Assembly (NCBI GenBank): GCA_049511415.1
Contig: JBEKYC010000044.1
Location: 1 to 59,752, forward strand
Origin: Bog-159 sp049511415
GTDB lineage: Bacteria; Acidobacteriota; Terriglobia; Bryobacterales; Bryobacteraceae
Length of the DNA stretch: 59,752 nt
Direction: 5' to 3'
Positions 35,249 to 43,969 of this stretch are shown piece after piece (within the stretch, counting starts at the first letter, position 1; every line of letters starts with the position of its first letter). Below the pieces are notes generated by a model that did not search any database, was not told where the DNA came from, and was given only the letters and a program-made list of their open reading frames with translations. A program made the position numbers and the translations under genes.

Positions 35249-36091
35249 GTGGCCGAACCTTCCGGCCAGGCCCCGAAACCGCCCAAGGTTTCGGCCCTGG
35301 TGGTTTCCTACAATCGAAAAGCCCTGCTGCGGCGTGCCCTCGATGCCTTGGAGCGGTCGGAGAACCGCGAAGCAATCGAGATAGTATTGGTGGACAACGG
35401 GTCCACGGATGGCAGTGCGCTGCTCGAAACCGAATATCCAAGAACCCGTTTCATCCGCATTCCGCGGAATTTCGGACTGACTAAGGCGCTCAATCTGGGC
35501 GTGCGTGGATCGGAAGGCGAGTACATCCTTTTTTTGCACGAGGACACCGAAGTCTTCCCCGATACCGTGCGCGTCTTGGCCGAAACCTTGGACTCCCAGC
35601 CGGAAGCCGGCGCGGTCTGTCCTCTGCTGGTCGACGCGGACGGCCATCCCGCCCCGCAGTTCGGAAAATTTCCCCCGGATGACTCCTACCAGCCCGCCGA
35701 ACCTGCCACGCAACTTACGCGGGTCGATTTTCCCCGGGGCGCCGCGCTGATGATGCGCCGTTTCCTTCTGACCGCGATCCGGCAGATCGACGAACGCTAC
35801 GGCCAGTTCGGCAGCGATGCGGACCTGTGTTTCCAATTGCGGCGCGCCGGCAAAAAAATCCTGTTGGTGCCCCAGGCCCGTGCCCGCCATGCCGGCCGGG
35901 AGGGGGATTCCACCCTGCGCAAAGCCGACCAGCGGCTGGGAACCATCGCCTGGATCGGTAAGTACGACGGCTTCTGGAGCGGCCTGAAGTCCCAAATCGG
36001 TTCCATCTTAAGCGCCCTGTTTTCCTTTCGCCTGCGAGAACTCAGATATCTTTTGGGTAGCCAGAAAGTTGACGGAAGTCAACAGGAGTAA
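35249..36091 (+). CDS. Glycosyltransferase family 2
   Basis: The 280-residue protein starts at GTG 35249. It has the GT-A fold start VSALVVSYNRKALLRRALDA, then VLVDNGSTDGS and RNFGLTKALNLGVR. HEDTE stands at the position of the metal-binding DxD. GQFGSDADLCFQLRRAGKKI is the conserved acceptor region with ED/D-type residues, as in rhamnosyltransferase-like GT2 enzymes. A basic C-terminal region may associate with the membrane. It should add a sugar from a nucleotide donor to a cell-surface glycan. Neighbouring genes do not define the pathway. Confidence 0.9.
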   Translation: MAEPSGQAPKPPKVSALVVSYNRKALLRRALDALERSENREAIEIVLVDNGSTDGSALLETEYPRTRFIRIPRNFGLTKALNLGVRGSEGEYILFLHEDTEVFPDTVRVLAETLDSQPEAGAVCPLLVDADGHPAPQFGKFPPDDSYQPAEPATQLTRVDFPRGAALMMRRFLLTAIRQIDERYGQFGSDADLCFQLRRAGKKILLVPQARARHAGREGDSTLRKADQRLGTIAWIGKYDGFWSGLKSQIGSILSALFSFRLRELRYLLGSQKVDGSQQE

Positions 36092-36140
36092 CCGCCCAAA
36101 GCTTACCTTCCTACCGATAGTTTCCGTTATCATGTAGGCA

Positions 36141-36608
36141 ATGGATCCTATACTTCTCGTGCTGTTGCCGGGATTCGTCGCGGTTGGCTCTGGCCTGCTG
36201 GCTTATTACATCATGCAGTCCCGGATGGAAGTTGCGCTGGCCAAGGAGCGCGAAGCCATGGCGGAGGCGCGTGGCACGCTGGAAGCCGAAAAGAATTCGC
36301 TCGAGGCGGCTCTCCGCAGCGCCAAGGAGTCGGCCCGCCGCGAGGCGCTCGACGAATTTCTTGCCGACGTGCACGTGGAGCAGCGCCACTATATCAAGGA
36401 CAATAAACTCCTCTTCCAGAATCGGAAAACGCTCGTCTTGCAGGAGCGCATTTATTTCCGCAACATCCCGCTTTCCAACTGGATCGAGAACGAAATCGTG
36501 ATGCAGGAAGGCGAGGACTTGGATAAAGCCGCGCGCAGCCTTACGTCTTTCGTGGACGTGGTAGGCGTCGGCCAGCAGGCGCCCAACGGCAATCGTTTGC
36601 TGCGCTGA
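36141..36608 (+). CDS. Membrane-anchored coiled-coil protein of unknown function
   Basis: The 155-residue protein has an N-terminal transmembrane helix (LLVLLPGFVAVGSGLLAYYI) and a long charged coiled coil (about residues 28-80, AKEREAMAEARGTLEAEKNS). A conserved-looking C-terminal part follows (RHYIKDNKLLFQNRKTLVLQ, IYFRNIPLSNWIENEI). I do not recognise the family with confidence. It ends one base before the convergent TauE/SafE gene. Confidence 0.75.
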   Translation: MDPILLVLLPGFVAVGSGLLAYYIMQSRMEVALAKEREAMAEARGTLEAEKNSLEAALRSAKESARREALDEFLADVHVEQRHYIKDNKLLFQNRKTLVLQERIYFRNIPLSNWIENEIVMQEGEDLDKAARSLTSFVDVVGVGQQAPNGNRLLR

Positions 36609-36971
36609 CTACTTGCTCGCCAAAAGCATGCGGGCCGCTACGATGACTAGAAACGCGGCGTAAATGCGCCGGATCAGCACCGGGGGCAATGACAAGATAA
36701 TCTTGGCGCCAAAATACGAACCCAGGAACAGTCCCGCCGCAATCACCAACGCGTACTTCAGGTTGACGTGGCCGTTGCGGTAGTATTCCAGAGCGCCCAG
36801 CAGCCCGACTGGAGGGATCAGGGCGGCCAAAGACGTGCCGATCGAAGTGACTTCGCTCAAGTTCGTGATGTACAGCAGGGCGGGCACAATCACCAGCCCG
36901 CCGCCAATTCCAAACATGCCGGCCAGGACGCCGGCCACCAAACCGATCGCGAGCAGAGGCAAGTAATTCAT
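36609..36971 (-). CDS. TauE/SafE family membrane transporter, single-repeat form
   Basis: The 120-residue protein has four hydrophobic segments and the family motif LVAGVLAGMFGIGGGLVIVP. SIGTSLAALIPPVGLLGALE and GLFLGSYFGAKI follow, as in one TauE/SafE repeat. Full-length members have two repeats (about 250 residues); this is a half-size form that probably dimerises, a known variant rather than a truncation. Members export sulfur-containing or other organic anions. Confidence 0.88.
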   Translation of the reverse strand: MNYLPLLAIGLVAGVLAGMFGIGGGLVIVPALLYITNLSEVTSIGTSLAALIPPVGLLGALEYYRNGHVNLKYALVIAAGLFLGSYFGAKIILSLPPVLIRRIYAAFLVIVAARMLLASK

Positions 36972-37143
36972 AATTTTGGGAGTGTAACACGACGGCCTTG
37001 GCCCGCCCCGGCAGGCCCCGTGCTTCTTCGAACAAAACCACCGCTGCTGCGTAATAAACTATTGGTTCGCGCGTCACCATAGCGCGACCTGGACGCGCGC
37101 CAGCCTGCCGGTTCCGCGCGTCGGCTGTAAACGGTTGATTTCA

Positions 37144-39012
37144 ATGAAAATATTTCAAACGCCGATCTGCTTTCTCTGCATTCTTTCGCTACTATGCGGC
37201 AGCGCCGCGGCCCAGAGCGAAATCAGTATCCGGCCCGCCCAAGGTGGTTTGGGCTTTCTCACCAACCCTTACCGGGCCGGAAGCGTCCCTGCCATCCGCT
37301 TGGAAAACTCCTCGCGCTTCGCATCGCTGATACGCGCGGGCAACCTCTATTTGACTGCCCAGGATGTCGTGGCTTTGGCCATCGAGAACAACATCGATGT
37401 CGAGATTCAGCGCTACGGTCCGCTCCTGGCCAAGGAAGTCCTGCTGCGCGCCCAGGGAGGCGGTGCCCTCCGCAGTGTCGGCCTTCCGGTATCCGCCGGG
37501 CCACAAAGCGTTAGCTTGCAAGGCGTCAGTGCGACCAATAGCACCCTCAGCGCGGGAGCTGGGGTGAGTTCCGGCGGCGGCATCGTCACGCAGTTGGGAC
37601 CGTCGATTCCTTCGTTCGATCCCACCGTGGTCGGCATTGCCTCCTTCGCCCACTCCAGCACGCCGCAAAGCAACACCGTTGCCACCGGCGTGAGCGATCT
37701 CATCACATCCAGCCGCAGCTACCAGGCGCAGTACATCCAGAACTGGGATTTCGGACTGACCGCCCAGGTGACATACGCCAGCAGATATACGAAAATCAAC
37801 AGCCCGTCTTATAATCTGAATCCGTTTACATCCGGCTTCCTCGATTTGCTGCTGACCCAAAACCTGCTCTACGGCTTTGGACGGTCCGTGGCCGACCGCA
37901 ACATCCGCGTCCAAAAGAACAACGTTAAGATCAGCGACTTGCAATTCAAACAGCAAGTCATCACTACCGTTGCCGCCGCCTTGAACCTTTACTGGGACCT
38001 GGTGAGTTTCAATGAAGACGTCCACGCCCGCCACAGGGAAGTGGCCACCGCGCAGCAACTCCTGGACGACAACAAGAAGCTGGTGGAGTTCGGCACGGCC
38101 GCGCCCATCGAGATCACTCGCGCCGAGTCGCAGTTGTATACCAGCCAACAGGATCTGGTGACTGCCGAAACCAATCTTCTGCAACAGGAAACGGTCTTGA
38201 AGAACTATCTGGCGCGAAACGGCGTAGGCGCGGCCGGACTGGCGGGCGTGCACATCATCCCGCTCGACAAGATCGCGGTGCCCGCCACGGATGAATTGCG
38301 GCCGCTCGAAGATCTGATTCAAGAGGCCTTGAGCAAGCGTCCCGAAATGACGCAGGCCCGCCTGAACCTGGAGAGCAACCAGATGAATCTCGTGGGAATC
38401 AAGAGCGAGTTGAAGCCCACCCTGCAGGCGTTTACCGAACTCACCAACAACGGCCTCGTCGGTGAATTGGTTGGTTTGGGATACACCGGCGGATACGGCG
38501 ATCTGCTCTCCCAGATCGCGCGCCGCAACTACCCCAATTATTCGGCCGGTATTTCGCTCAACATTCCCTTGCGCAATCGCGCTGCGCAGGCGGACTACGC
38601 CACCAGCATGTTGGAACTGCGGCAGAATGAGCTGAACCTGCGCAAGAACGTCAACCAGATCCGTGTCGATGTGCAAAACGCCGTGACCGGCCTGCAGCAG
38701 GCCCGCTCCCGGTACGAAGCCTCGGTCAAGGCTCGTGTGCTGCAGCAGCAGACTTTGGAAGGCGACCAGAAGCGCTACCGCCTCGGCGCCGTGGTATCGT
38801 TCCAGGTTGTCCAGGACCAGCGCGATCTGGCCACCGCCCAGAGCTCCGAAGTGCAAAGCATGGCGAATTACACGCATGCCCGCATTTCTTTGGAACAGGC
38901 CTTGGGTGTCACCTTGGACGTGAATCATGTCTCCGTCGATGAAGCTCGCACCGGGCGAGTCTCGCAGACATCCACCTTGCCTGCCGACCTGCCGAAGGAG
39001 GAGCGGCCGTGA
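37144..39012 (+). CDS. TolC-family outer-membrane protein (first of tandem pair)
   Basis: The 622-residue protein starts at ATG 37144 with a signal peptide (MKIFQTPICFLCILSLLCGS, cut after AAAQ); an in-frame TTG at 37135 is less likely. LTAQDVVALAIENNIDVEIQ is the typical TolC start of the barrel-helix repeat. The glycine/serine-rich insert around residues 115-190 is common in acidobacterial TolCs. LYWDLVSFNEDVHARHREVA and QQTLEGDQKRYRLGAVVSFQ mark the long helices. It should form a trimeric outer-membrane channel. Its stop overlaps the start of the second TolC gene (GTGA). Confidence 0.93.
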   Translation: MKIFQTPICFLCILSLLCGSAAAQSEISIRPAQGGLGFLTNPYRAGSVPAIRLENSSRFASLIRAGNLYLTAQDVVALAIENNIDVEIQRYGPLLAKEVLLRAQGGGALRSVGLPVSAGPQSVSLQGVSATNSTLSAGAGVSSGGGIVTQLGPSIPSFDPTVVGIASFAHSSTPQSNTVATGVSDLITSSRSYQAQYIQNWDFGLTAQVTYASRYTKINSPSYNLNPFTSGFLDLLLTQNLLYGFGRSVADRNIRVQKNNVKISDLQFKQQVITTVAAALNLYWDLVSFNEDVHARHREVATAQQLLDDNKKLVEFGTAAPIEITRAESQLYTSQQDLVTAETNLLQQETVLKNYLARNGVGAAGLAGVHIIPLDKIAVPATDELRPLEDLIQEALSKRPEMTQARLNLESNQMNLVGIKSELKPTLQAFTELTNNGLVGELVGLGYTGGYGDLLSQIARRNYPNYSAGISLNIPLRNRAAQADYATSMLELRQNELNLRKNVNQIRVDVQNAVTGLQQARSRYEASVKARVLQQQTLEGDQKRYRLGAVVSFQVVQDQRDLATAQSSEVQSMANYTHARISLEQALGVTLDVNHVSVDEARTGRVSQTSTLPADLPKEERP

Positions 39013-40922
39013 TAAAGCGCAAAATACTCGCCTTCAGCCTCTCCCTCGCCTGTCCCCTCTCCATCACCCAGGCGCAGCAGCAGCCTTACACGGCCGTCGC
39101 GGCCACTAAGCCTTCGGTTCCCACGATCTTGCGCCCTTATTTCGCTGTGGATGTTCCGCCGATTCGTTTGGCGAACTCCGCGCGACTCGGCCAACTGGTG
39201 CGCGGCGGCACACTCTATCTCACCGTGCAGGATGCCATCGCGCTGGCGCTCGAAAATAACATCGACATCGAAGTGGCCCGCTACAATCCGCTCATTGCCA
39301 ACTGGAACGTCACGCGCGCGGAGGCCGGCGGCGCGTTGCCCGGCGTGCCCAGTAACTCCGCTCAGGTAGGCGCGGCGGCTCTCGGTCAGGGTGTCGCGGG
39401 CAGCCTGGCCGCCGCCGGCATCTCGCTCCCCGGTTCGAGTGCCAAAGCCAGCCAAACCTCCAGCACCACCATCCAGCAGATCGGTCCTGTGACGCAAACC
39501 CTGGACCCCATCATCCAGGAAGCCAGCACATTCAGCCACACGACCAACTTGGAACCCGTCGAGACCGTCAGCGGCACCGCCACTTTGATCGATGTGACCC
39601 GGGCCCACTCATTGAGTTATACGCAGGGCTTGCTGACTGGCGGCAGCGCCACCGTCTCTTATGCCGACAACTATCTCAACGAGAACTCGCCGGCTGACGT
39701 GTTGAATCCATCTTCCGGCCCCAGTCTTTCCTTCAGCTTCCAGCAGGGTTTCTTGCAGGGTTTCGGGATCGCGGTCAACGCCCGCTTTATCACCGTCGCA
39801 AAAATGAACGCGGGTATTTCGGACTTCACGTTTCAATCCCAGGTGATCAACGTCGTCGCTCAGGTCCTGAACGCTTACTACAACCTGGAAGCCGCGGATG
39901 AAGACAGCAAGGCTAAACGCAACGCCGCCGAAGTCGCGCGAACGTTCCTGGCAAATGTGAAAGAACAGGTGCGATTGGGATCGCTCGCGCCTTCCGATAT
40001 CATCAATGCCGAAAGCCAGTTGGTCACCAGCGACCAGGCTCTGGTGGATTCCGACGCCGATCGGCAGCAACAGGAGGTTCGCTTGAGGAATCTCTTGAGC
40101 CGCCCCGGCACCGCGGACCCGGTTCTCACCAGCACGCACATCGAGCCGGTGGACCATATGACGATTCCAGACCATGACGACCTCCCGCCGCTGGAGGATT
40201 TGGTGAAGCAGGCTTTGTCCAACCGCACGGACCTGATCACCGATCGTGAAAATGAGAGGGCCGGCGAAGTCTCGAATCTTGGCACGCGCAACGGCGTGTT
40301 GCCGACTTTGGGTGTGTTCGCCGGCGGCAGTTCGGCGGGCTTGTCGGGCGCCGCCCACACTGCCTCGATCGATGGGATTACCATCGCGCCGAACCCGGCC
40401 CTGGTGGGCGGCATAGGCAATGCGCTACAGCAGGTATTCAGTTTCTCCTACCCCACCGAGTCGATCACTGGATACTATGCCGCGCCCCTGCGCAACCGCC
40501 AGGCACTGGCGGACTACGCCGTGGATCAGTTGTCGTTCCGTCAAACCCAGTTGAGTACCCAAAAGGACGCGAAACAGGCCGAGGTGGATGTTCTCAACGA
40601 CGTGATTGCCCTGCGCCAGGCGCGCGCGCGCCACGAAGCGGCCGTCCGCAGCCGGATACTCCAGGAGCAGTTGCTGACCAGCGAGCAGAAGCGCTTTGCC
40701 TTGGGCGCTTCCATCCCCTACAACGTAATTCAGCAGCAGCGCGATTTGGCCAACGCTCAATCCGCGGAGGTCGCGGCCCTGACGGCTTACACCAACGCAC
40801 GCCTGGCGCTCGACCGCACCACCGGCGCGCTGCTTGCGGCGTACCACGTGTCCTTGGCGGAAGCGCGCATCGGCCAGGTAGTGCGCGCCGCGAAGCTTCC
40901 GGAGACGCCCGCCCAGCCCTGA
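39009..40922 (+). CDS. TolC-family outer-membrane protein (second of tandem pair)
   Basis: The 637-residue protein starts at GTG 39009, overlapping the previous stop by 4 bp. It has a signal peptide (MIKRKILAFSLSLACPLSIT, cut near QAQ). LTVQDAIALALENNIDIEVA parallels the first protein, as do NAYYNLEAADEDSKAKRNAA and EQKRFALGASIPYNVIQQQR, so the two genes are clear tandem duplicates that have since diverged. A longer Ser/Thr-rich insert and a loop near residues 430-475 differ from the first. No RND, MFS or ABC pump is adjacent; the nearest ABC exporter lies at 9779-12255. Confidence 0.93.
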   Translation: MIKRKILAFSLSLACPLSITQAQQQPYTAVAATKPSVPTILRPYFAVDVPPIRLANSARLGQLVRGGTLYLTVQDAIALALENNIDIEVARYNPLIANWNVTRAEAGGALPGVPSNSAQVGAAALGQGVAGSLAAAGISLPGSSAKASQTSSTTIQQIGPVTQTLDPIIQEASTFSHTTNLEPVETVSGTATLIDVTRAHSLSYTQGLLTGGSATVSYADNYLNENSPADVLNPSSGPSLSFSFQQGFLQGFGIAVNARFITVAKMNAGISDFTFQSQVINVVAQVLNAYYNLEAADEDSKAKRNAAEVARTFLANVKEQVRLGSLAPSDIINAESQLVTSDQALVDSDADRQQQEVRLRNLLSRPGTADPVLTSTHIEPVDHMTIPDHDDLPPLEDLVKQALSNRTDLITDRENERAGEVSNLGTRNGVLPTLGVFAGGSSAGLSGAAHTASIDGITIAPNPALVGGIGNALQQVFSFSYPTESITGYYAAPLRNRQALADYAVDQLSFRQTQLSTQKDAKQAEVDVLNDVIALRQARARHEAAVRSRILQEQLLTSEQKRFALGASIPYNVIQQQRDLANAQSAEVAALTAYTNARLALDRTTGALLAAYHVSLAEARIGQVVRAAKLPETPAQP

Positions 40923-40930
40923 CCGGCGAA

Positions 40931-43579
40931 TTATTGCACCGCGGCCCCGGCGGTCAACTGACTCAAGATGTCCGGAAAGACGTCGCGTGCCGCATTTTTT
41001 CCGACGATCGTGATGCCGTGCCATTCCTCGGGTAGGGCATCGCGGGTGGCGGCGTTCAGTTCGACCGGCGCGGAGGCCTCCCAACCCGCGGTGAGCACCC
41101 GAACGCCCGCAGCACGTGTGATTTCCTTGATTTTGACCACCGCCGCTTCGCGATCCCGGCCATCCGCCGAGTCCAGCAGCCACACGTCAAAACTGTGCGC
41201 GAACAGGAACTCCAGTAAGTTGGTTTCGATCGTGTCGATCGCGAAAACCATGCTGGAAACCCCGGCGCCGGGCGCCAGCAGCACCGGACCACGGGAACCG
41301 CCTTCATAACGCATTACGCGGTGATGCTTCCCATCCGCGGATGCCAGCGAATGCAGGGTGGGTGCGTTTAAACGCAGGGGCCGCTTCTTGCGTCCAGGCG
41401 CTACGCTGCCATAAACATCGTATAAATCTCCCGCCAGCGCGCGGCCGAAGCGCAGGGTATATTCCAGCCGTTCGCGGGCGTGCTCCGCATTGAAAACCCG
41501 GATGGTGCTTAGTTGGCGGCGCAAATCCTGCGGCGCGATCCGCAGAACAGCTTCCAGCAGAACGGGCGCGCTCTCCCGCGATCCCCGATACGCAGTTGCC
41601 CGCAGCACTGCGGCTTCGCGAGATATGTCCAGGTGGTAGTCTGCTCCGGTTTCCCCCGTCAGAAGCAGCCGGTATGTCTGGCGTCCTAAACTGAATCCGC
41701 CGTTAGCAATCAGCGCATCCGCGGAGAGATGCGCTGCCACCACGCGCCCGGCCACGCGCGCCTCGCTATCGGGATTGCGGAGCAACTCTTCGAGGTCCTC
41801 GCAAACCACCGTTAGATCGAGTTCCAGCGAGTCGCACCGGGCCTTCTCGCTGAACTGCACCCGTAAGGGGACACGGTCGTCCACCTTCGTCGGGCGCGAA
41901 GGCAAAGCATAATCGATGTTCCAACCCCGGTCCTGCGCCATCATCGCACAGGCTCTCTCGCTGAGCGCCGAAATCGTCAACAGCGGCCCAACCCCCAGGG
42001 AACGCGGAATCGTGGAACCGTCGAGCACGTATAGCCCCTCGTGCACGGACGTTCCAGTAACGTCCGAGTACACCTGCCCTTTGTGATTCACGGCGCCTTG
42101 GGTTGAATCGTCGGCCATCGCGCAACCGCCCAAGGGGTGCAGCGTGATCAGGTCGTGATTGAACACGCTGCTCCATACCGGGTTTTCGAGATACTTCCCG
42201 CCTAAGGCGCGCGTCGCTTCCGCCAGCGTGCCGCTGATCTGCTGAAAGATGGGCTGATCGCCGGCCTGCGGCCATTCGATACGCAGTCGATCGTGTTCCA
42301 GGCGCATCGTTCCGCTGCGCTGTTCCTGAGTCGTAACCAAATAGGCCTGCGTCTCGTTGGCTAATGTTTCGTATGGCCCCGTAAAAAGGGATTCGATTTC
42401 AGACTCTTCGGCGGCCATGGCCTGCTCCACTGTGTCCCTGCCCAACGCCGACGCCGCATTCGCCAGGGCCACCGGCAGCAGCCCGGAAAGTGCACCCGGC
42501 GTGGCGATTTCGTGAATGACGAAACTGTCCTCCTCGGACGTCCCCGCCACCTCGATCATTCCAGTCACCGCCGGACCTACCGCCTCCATGTCACGGGGAT
42601 CGCGGTGGCCATAACCCACCCCGCGGATTTCCGTGGCGCAGCCCGCGCTGAAACCGAGAAAATCGCCGTTGCCCGAAAAGTGCTGCCCTATCTGGCTGGA
42701 TAGCGGCAATCCCGCCGCTTTGGAGCGCAGCAGGATTTCGGTTGACCCCAGCGTGCCCGCGGCCAGCACCAGAATATCAGCCGCGACGCTCCGCAACGGT
42801 GCGGCGCTGTCCTCCAGGCCGGTTTCCAAAATCTGATAGTGAGCCAGCCAGCGGCCGTCCTTGTGCTCCACACACCGGACCGAAACCCCTGTGTAGATCT
42901 CCGCCCCGAAATTCCGCGCGTCCGGCAGGTAATTGAACAGCACCGTGTTTTTCGCGCCGTAGTTGCAACCCGTGATGCAATCGCCGCAAAGAATGCAAGC
43001 GCGCTGTGCCACCCCCACCGCGTTGATGCCCTCGGTAAAACTGACGGTAATCGGCACGCGGGAGCAATGCTCTCCAAGATGCGCCGCGGATCGCTCCAGC
43101 GCTTCCAGTTTCGCCAGATTCGGATATCGGGCCGGATAAGGAACCGGGCGCAGCATCTCTTCCGCCCGCAGGAAGCCGTCTTCGAGGCTCTTGGCGCCAT
43201 CCCGTAATGCGCGCGGCCAGCGCGCATCCTCGAACAATCGCCGGCCGGGCCGCACCGCCACATTGCCGTTGATTAACGATGTGCCGCCCAATCCGCACCC
43301 CACAAAAACATTGACGTCGGGGTTTACATGAAAATCGTACAGCCCGGCCCGTGATCCTATATGCCCGTCAGGAAGTTGCGCCTGCACCTCGGCCAGCACC
43401 TCGTCTTCGGTGTCCGGGTATTCGCCCGGCTGCAACTCGCGGCCTCGTTCGAGCACGCAGACCTGTTGCCCGGCGCGAGCCAACCGCGACGCGGCGATCG
43501 CGCCGCCGTAGCCTGACCCCACCACGACGACTGTATAGCTTGCCTTAATCTTGCTGTTCGTCAATGACAGACGCGGCAT
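40931..43579 (-). CDS. GMC-family oxidoreductase with four-cysteine cluster and hydrolase-like tail
   Basis: The 882-residue protein has an FAD-binding motif (VVVVGSGYGGAIAASRLARA, GSGYGG at 21-26) and GCGLGGTSLINGNVAVRPG, typical of cholesterol-oxidase-type GMC enzymes. CILCGDCITGC places cysteines at 195, 198, 201 and 205 (CxxCxxCxxxC), a ferredoxin-like pattern seen in this subgroup. The C-terminal GMC part has HPLGGCAMADDSTQGAVNHK and YVLDGSTIPRSLGVGPLLTI. The last 130 residues (GPVLLAPGAGVSSMVFAIDT, FDVWLLDSADGRD) resemble the start of the alpha/beta-hydrolase domain fused to larger relatives, but most of that domain is absent. A sterol or other alcohol substrate is inferred. It converges with the second TolC gene, with 8 bp between stops. 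Confidence 0.9.
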   Translation of the reverse strand: MPRLSLTNSKIKASYTVVVVGSGYGGAIAASRLARAGQQVCVLERGRELQPGEYPDTEDEVLAEVQAQLPDGHIGSRAGLYDFHVNPDVNVFVGCGLGGTSLINGNVAVRPGRRLFEDARWPRALRDGAKSLEDGFLRAEEMLRPVPYPARYPNLAKLEALERSAAHLGEHCSRVPITVSFTEGINAVGVAQRACILCGDCITGCNYGAKNTVLFNYLPDARNFGAEIYTGVSVRCVEHKDGRWLAHYQILETGLEDSAAPLRSVAADILVLAAGTLGSTEILLRSKAAGLPLSSQIGQHFSGNGDFLGFSAGCATEIRGVGYGHRDPRDMEAVGPAVTGMIEVAGTSEEDSFVIHEIATPGALSGLLPVALANAASALGRDTVEQAMAAEESEIESLFTGPYETLANETQAYLVTTQEQRSGTMRLEHDRLRIEWPQAGDQPIFQQISGTLAEATRALGGKYLENPVWSSVFNHDLITLHPLGGCAMADDSTQGAVNHKGQVYSDVTGTSVHEGLYVLDGSTIPRSLGVGPLLTISALSERACAMMAQDRGWNIDYALPSRPTKVDDRVPLRVQFSEKARCDSLELDLTVVCEDLEELLRNPDSEARVAGRVVAAHLSADALIANGGFSLGRQTYRLLLTGETGADYHLDISREAAVLRATAYRGSRESAPVLLEAVLRIAPQDLRRQLSTIRVFNAEHARERLEYTLRFGRALAGDLYDVYGSVAPGRKKRPLRLNAPTLHSLASADGKHHRVMRYEGGSRGPVLLAPGAGVSSMVFAIDTIETNLLEFLFAHSFDVWLLDSADGRDREAAVVKIKEITRAAGVRVLTAGWEASAPVELNAATRDALPEEWHGITIVGKNAARDVFPDILSQLTAGAAVQ

Positions 43580-43802
43580 GTCTCGTTACCAACTTCAGAT
43601 GGTATCAGAGCGATACTCGGCCCGCTTGCCTCCATGTAGCCCAGGCCCTGTTCTTTACGGATTCCTTATCCGCTAAACTCTCCCAAATTACAGCCGGGTC
43701 CGATTTATTCCAACACTCCGTCGCCCAGAGTTGACAACTTCCTTCAGGCGGGAGCATACTGCACTAATAATCCAAAGCCACCAGCACGCGGAAGTGGGGA
43801 CC

Positions 43803-43847
43803 GTCCGATCCCGAAATTCGGACTGTCCGCTAGTCCCAATTATGGGA
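43803..43847. repeat. Two adjacent inverted repeats upstream of TonB receptor
   Basis: GTCCGA (43803-43808) and TCGGAC (43818-43823) form a 6-bp inverted repeat, with CCGAA/TTCGG nested inside. TCCCA (43834-43838) and TGGGA (43843-43847) form a second one. They lie 60-100 bp upstream of the sigma-54-type promoter, a position used by enhancer-binding activators. The role is inferred from position only. Confidence 0.45.
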
Positions 43848-43905
43848 ACGCATAGCCGCAAGCCAGAAGCTACTGTGTTTTCATCGACTTTGGATTAGGC
43901 AAGAT

Positions 43906-43921
43906 TGGCTGGCGAATTGCA
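43906..43921 (+). promoter_or_regulatory. Candidate sigma-54 (-24/-12) promoter
   Basis: TGGCTGGCGAATTGCA matches the TGGCACG-N4-TTGCA consensus, with the invariant GG (43907-43908) and GC (43919-43920) separated by 10 nt and a full TTGCA. It lies 48 bp before the TonB-receptor ATG. Transcription would start near 43933. A sigma-54 promoter implies control by an AAA+ enhancer-binding activator. Confidence 0.6.
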
Positions 43922-43969
43922 GAGGTTAGCGCCTACACGCACTGAAGGACAGTTACTAAGGAGGGATAC

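Larger units (their letters stand above)
43580..43969. promoter_or_regulatory. 390-bp divergent intergenic region before TonB receptor
   Basis: The region separates the divergent GMC and TonB-receptor genes. No gene is visible. It contains two inverted repeats, a sigma-54-type promoter and a strong ribosome binding site (AAGGAGGG at 43958-43965, 4 bp before the ATG), each listed separately where it matters. The part from 43580 to 43800 shows nothing I can name. Confidence 0.6.

Noticed and set aside
37192..38928. 578-codon open frame on the minus strand
   Set aside because: It lies opposite the first TolC gene, which has clear family motifs; the antisense product has none.
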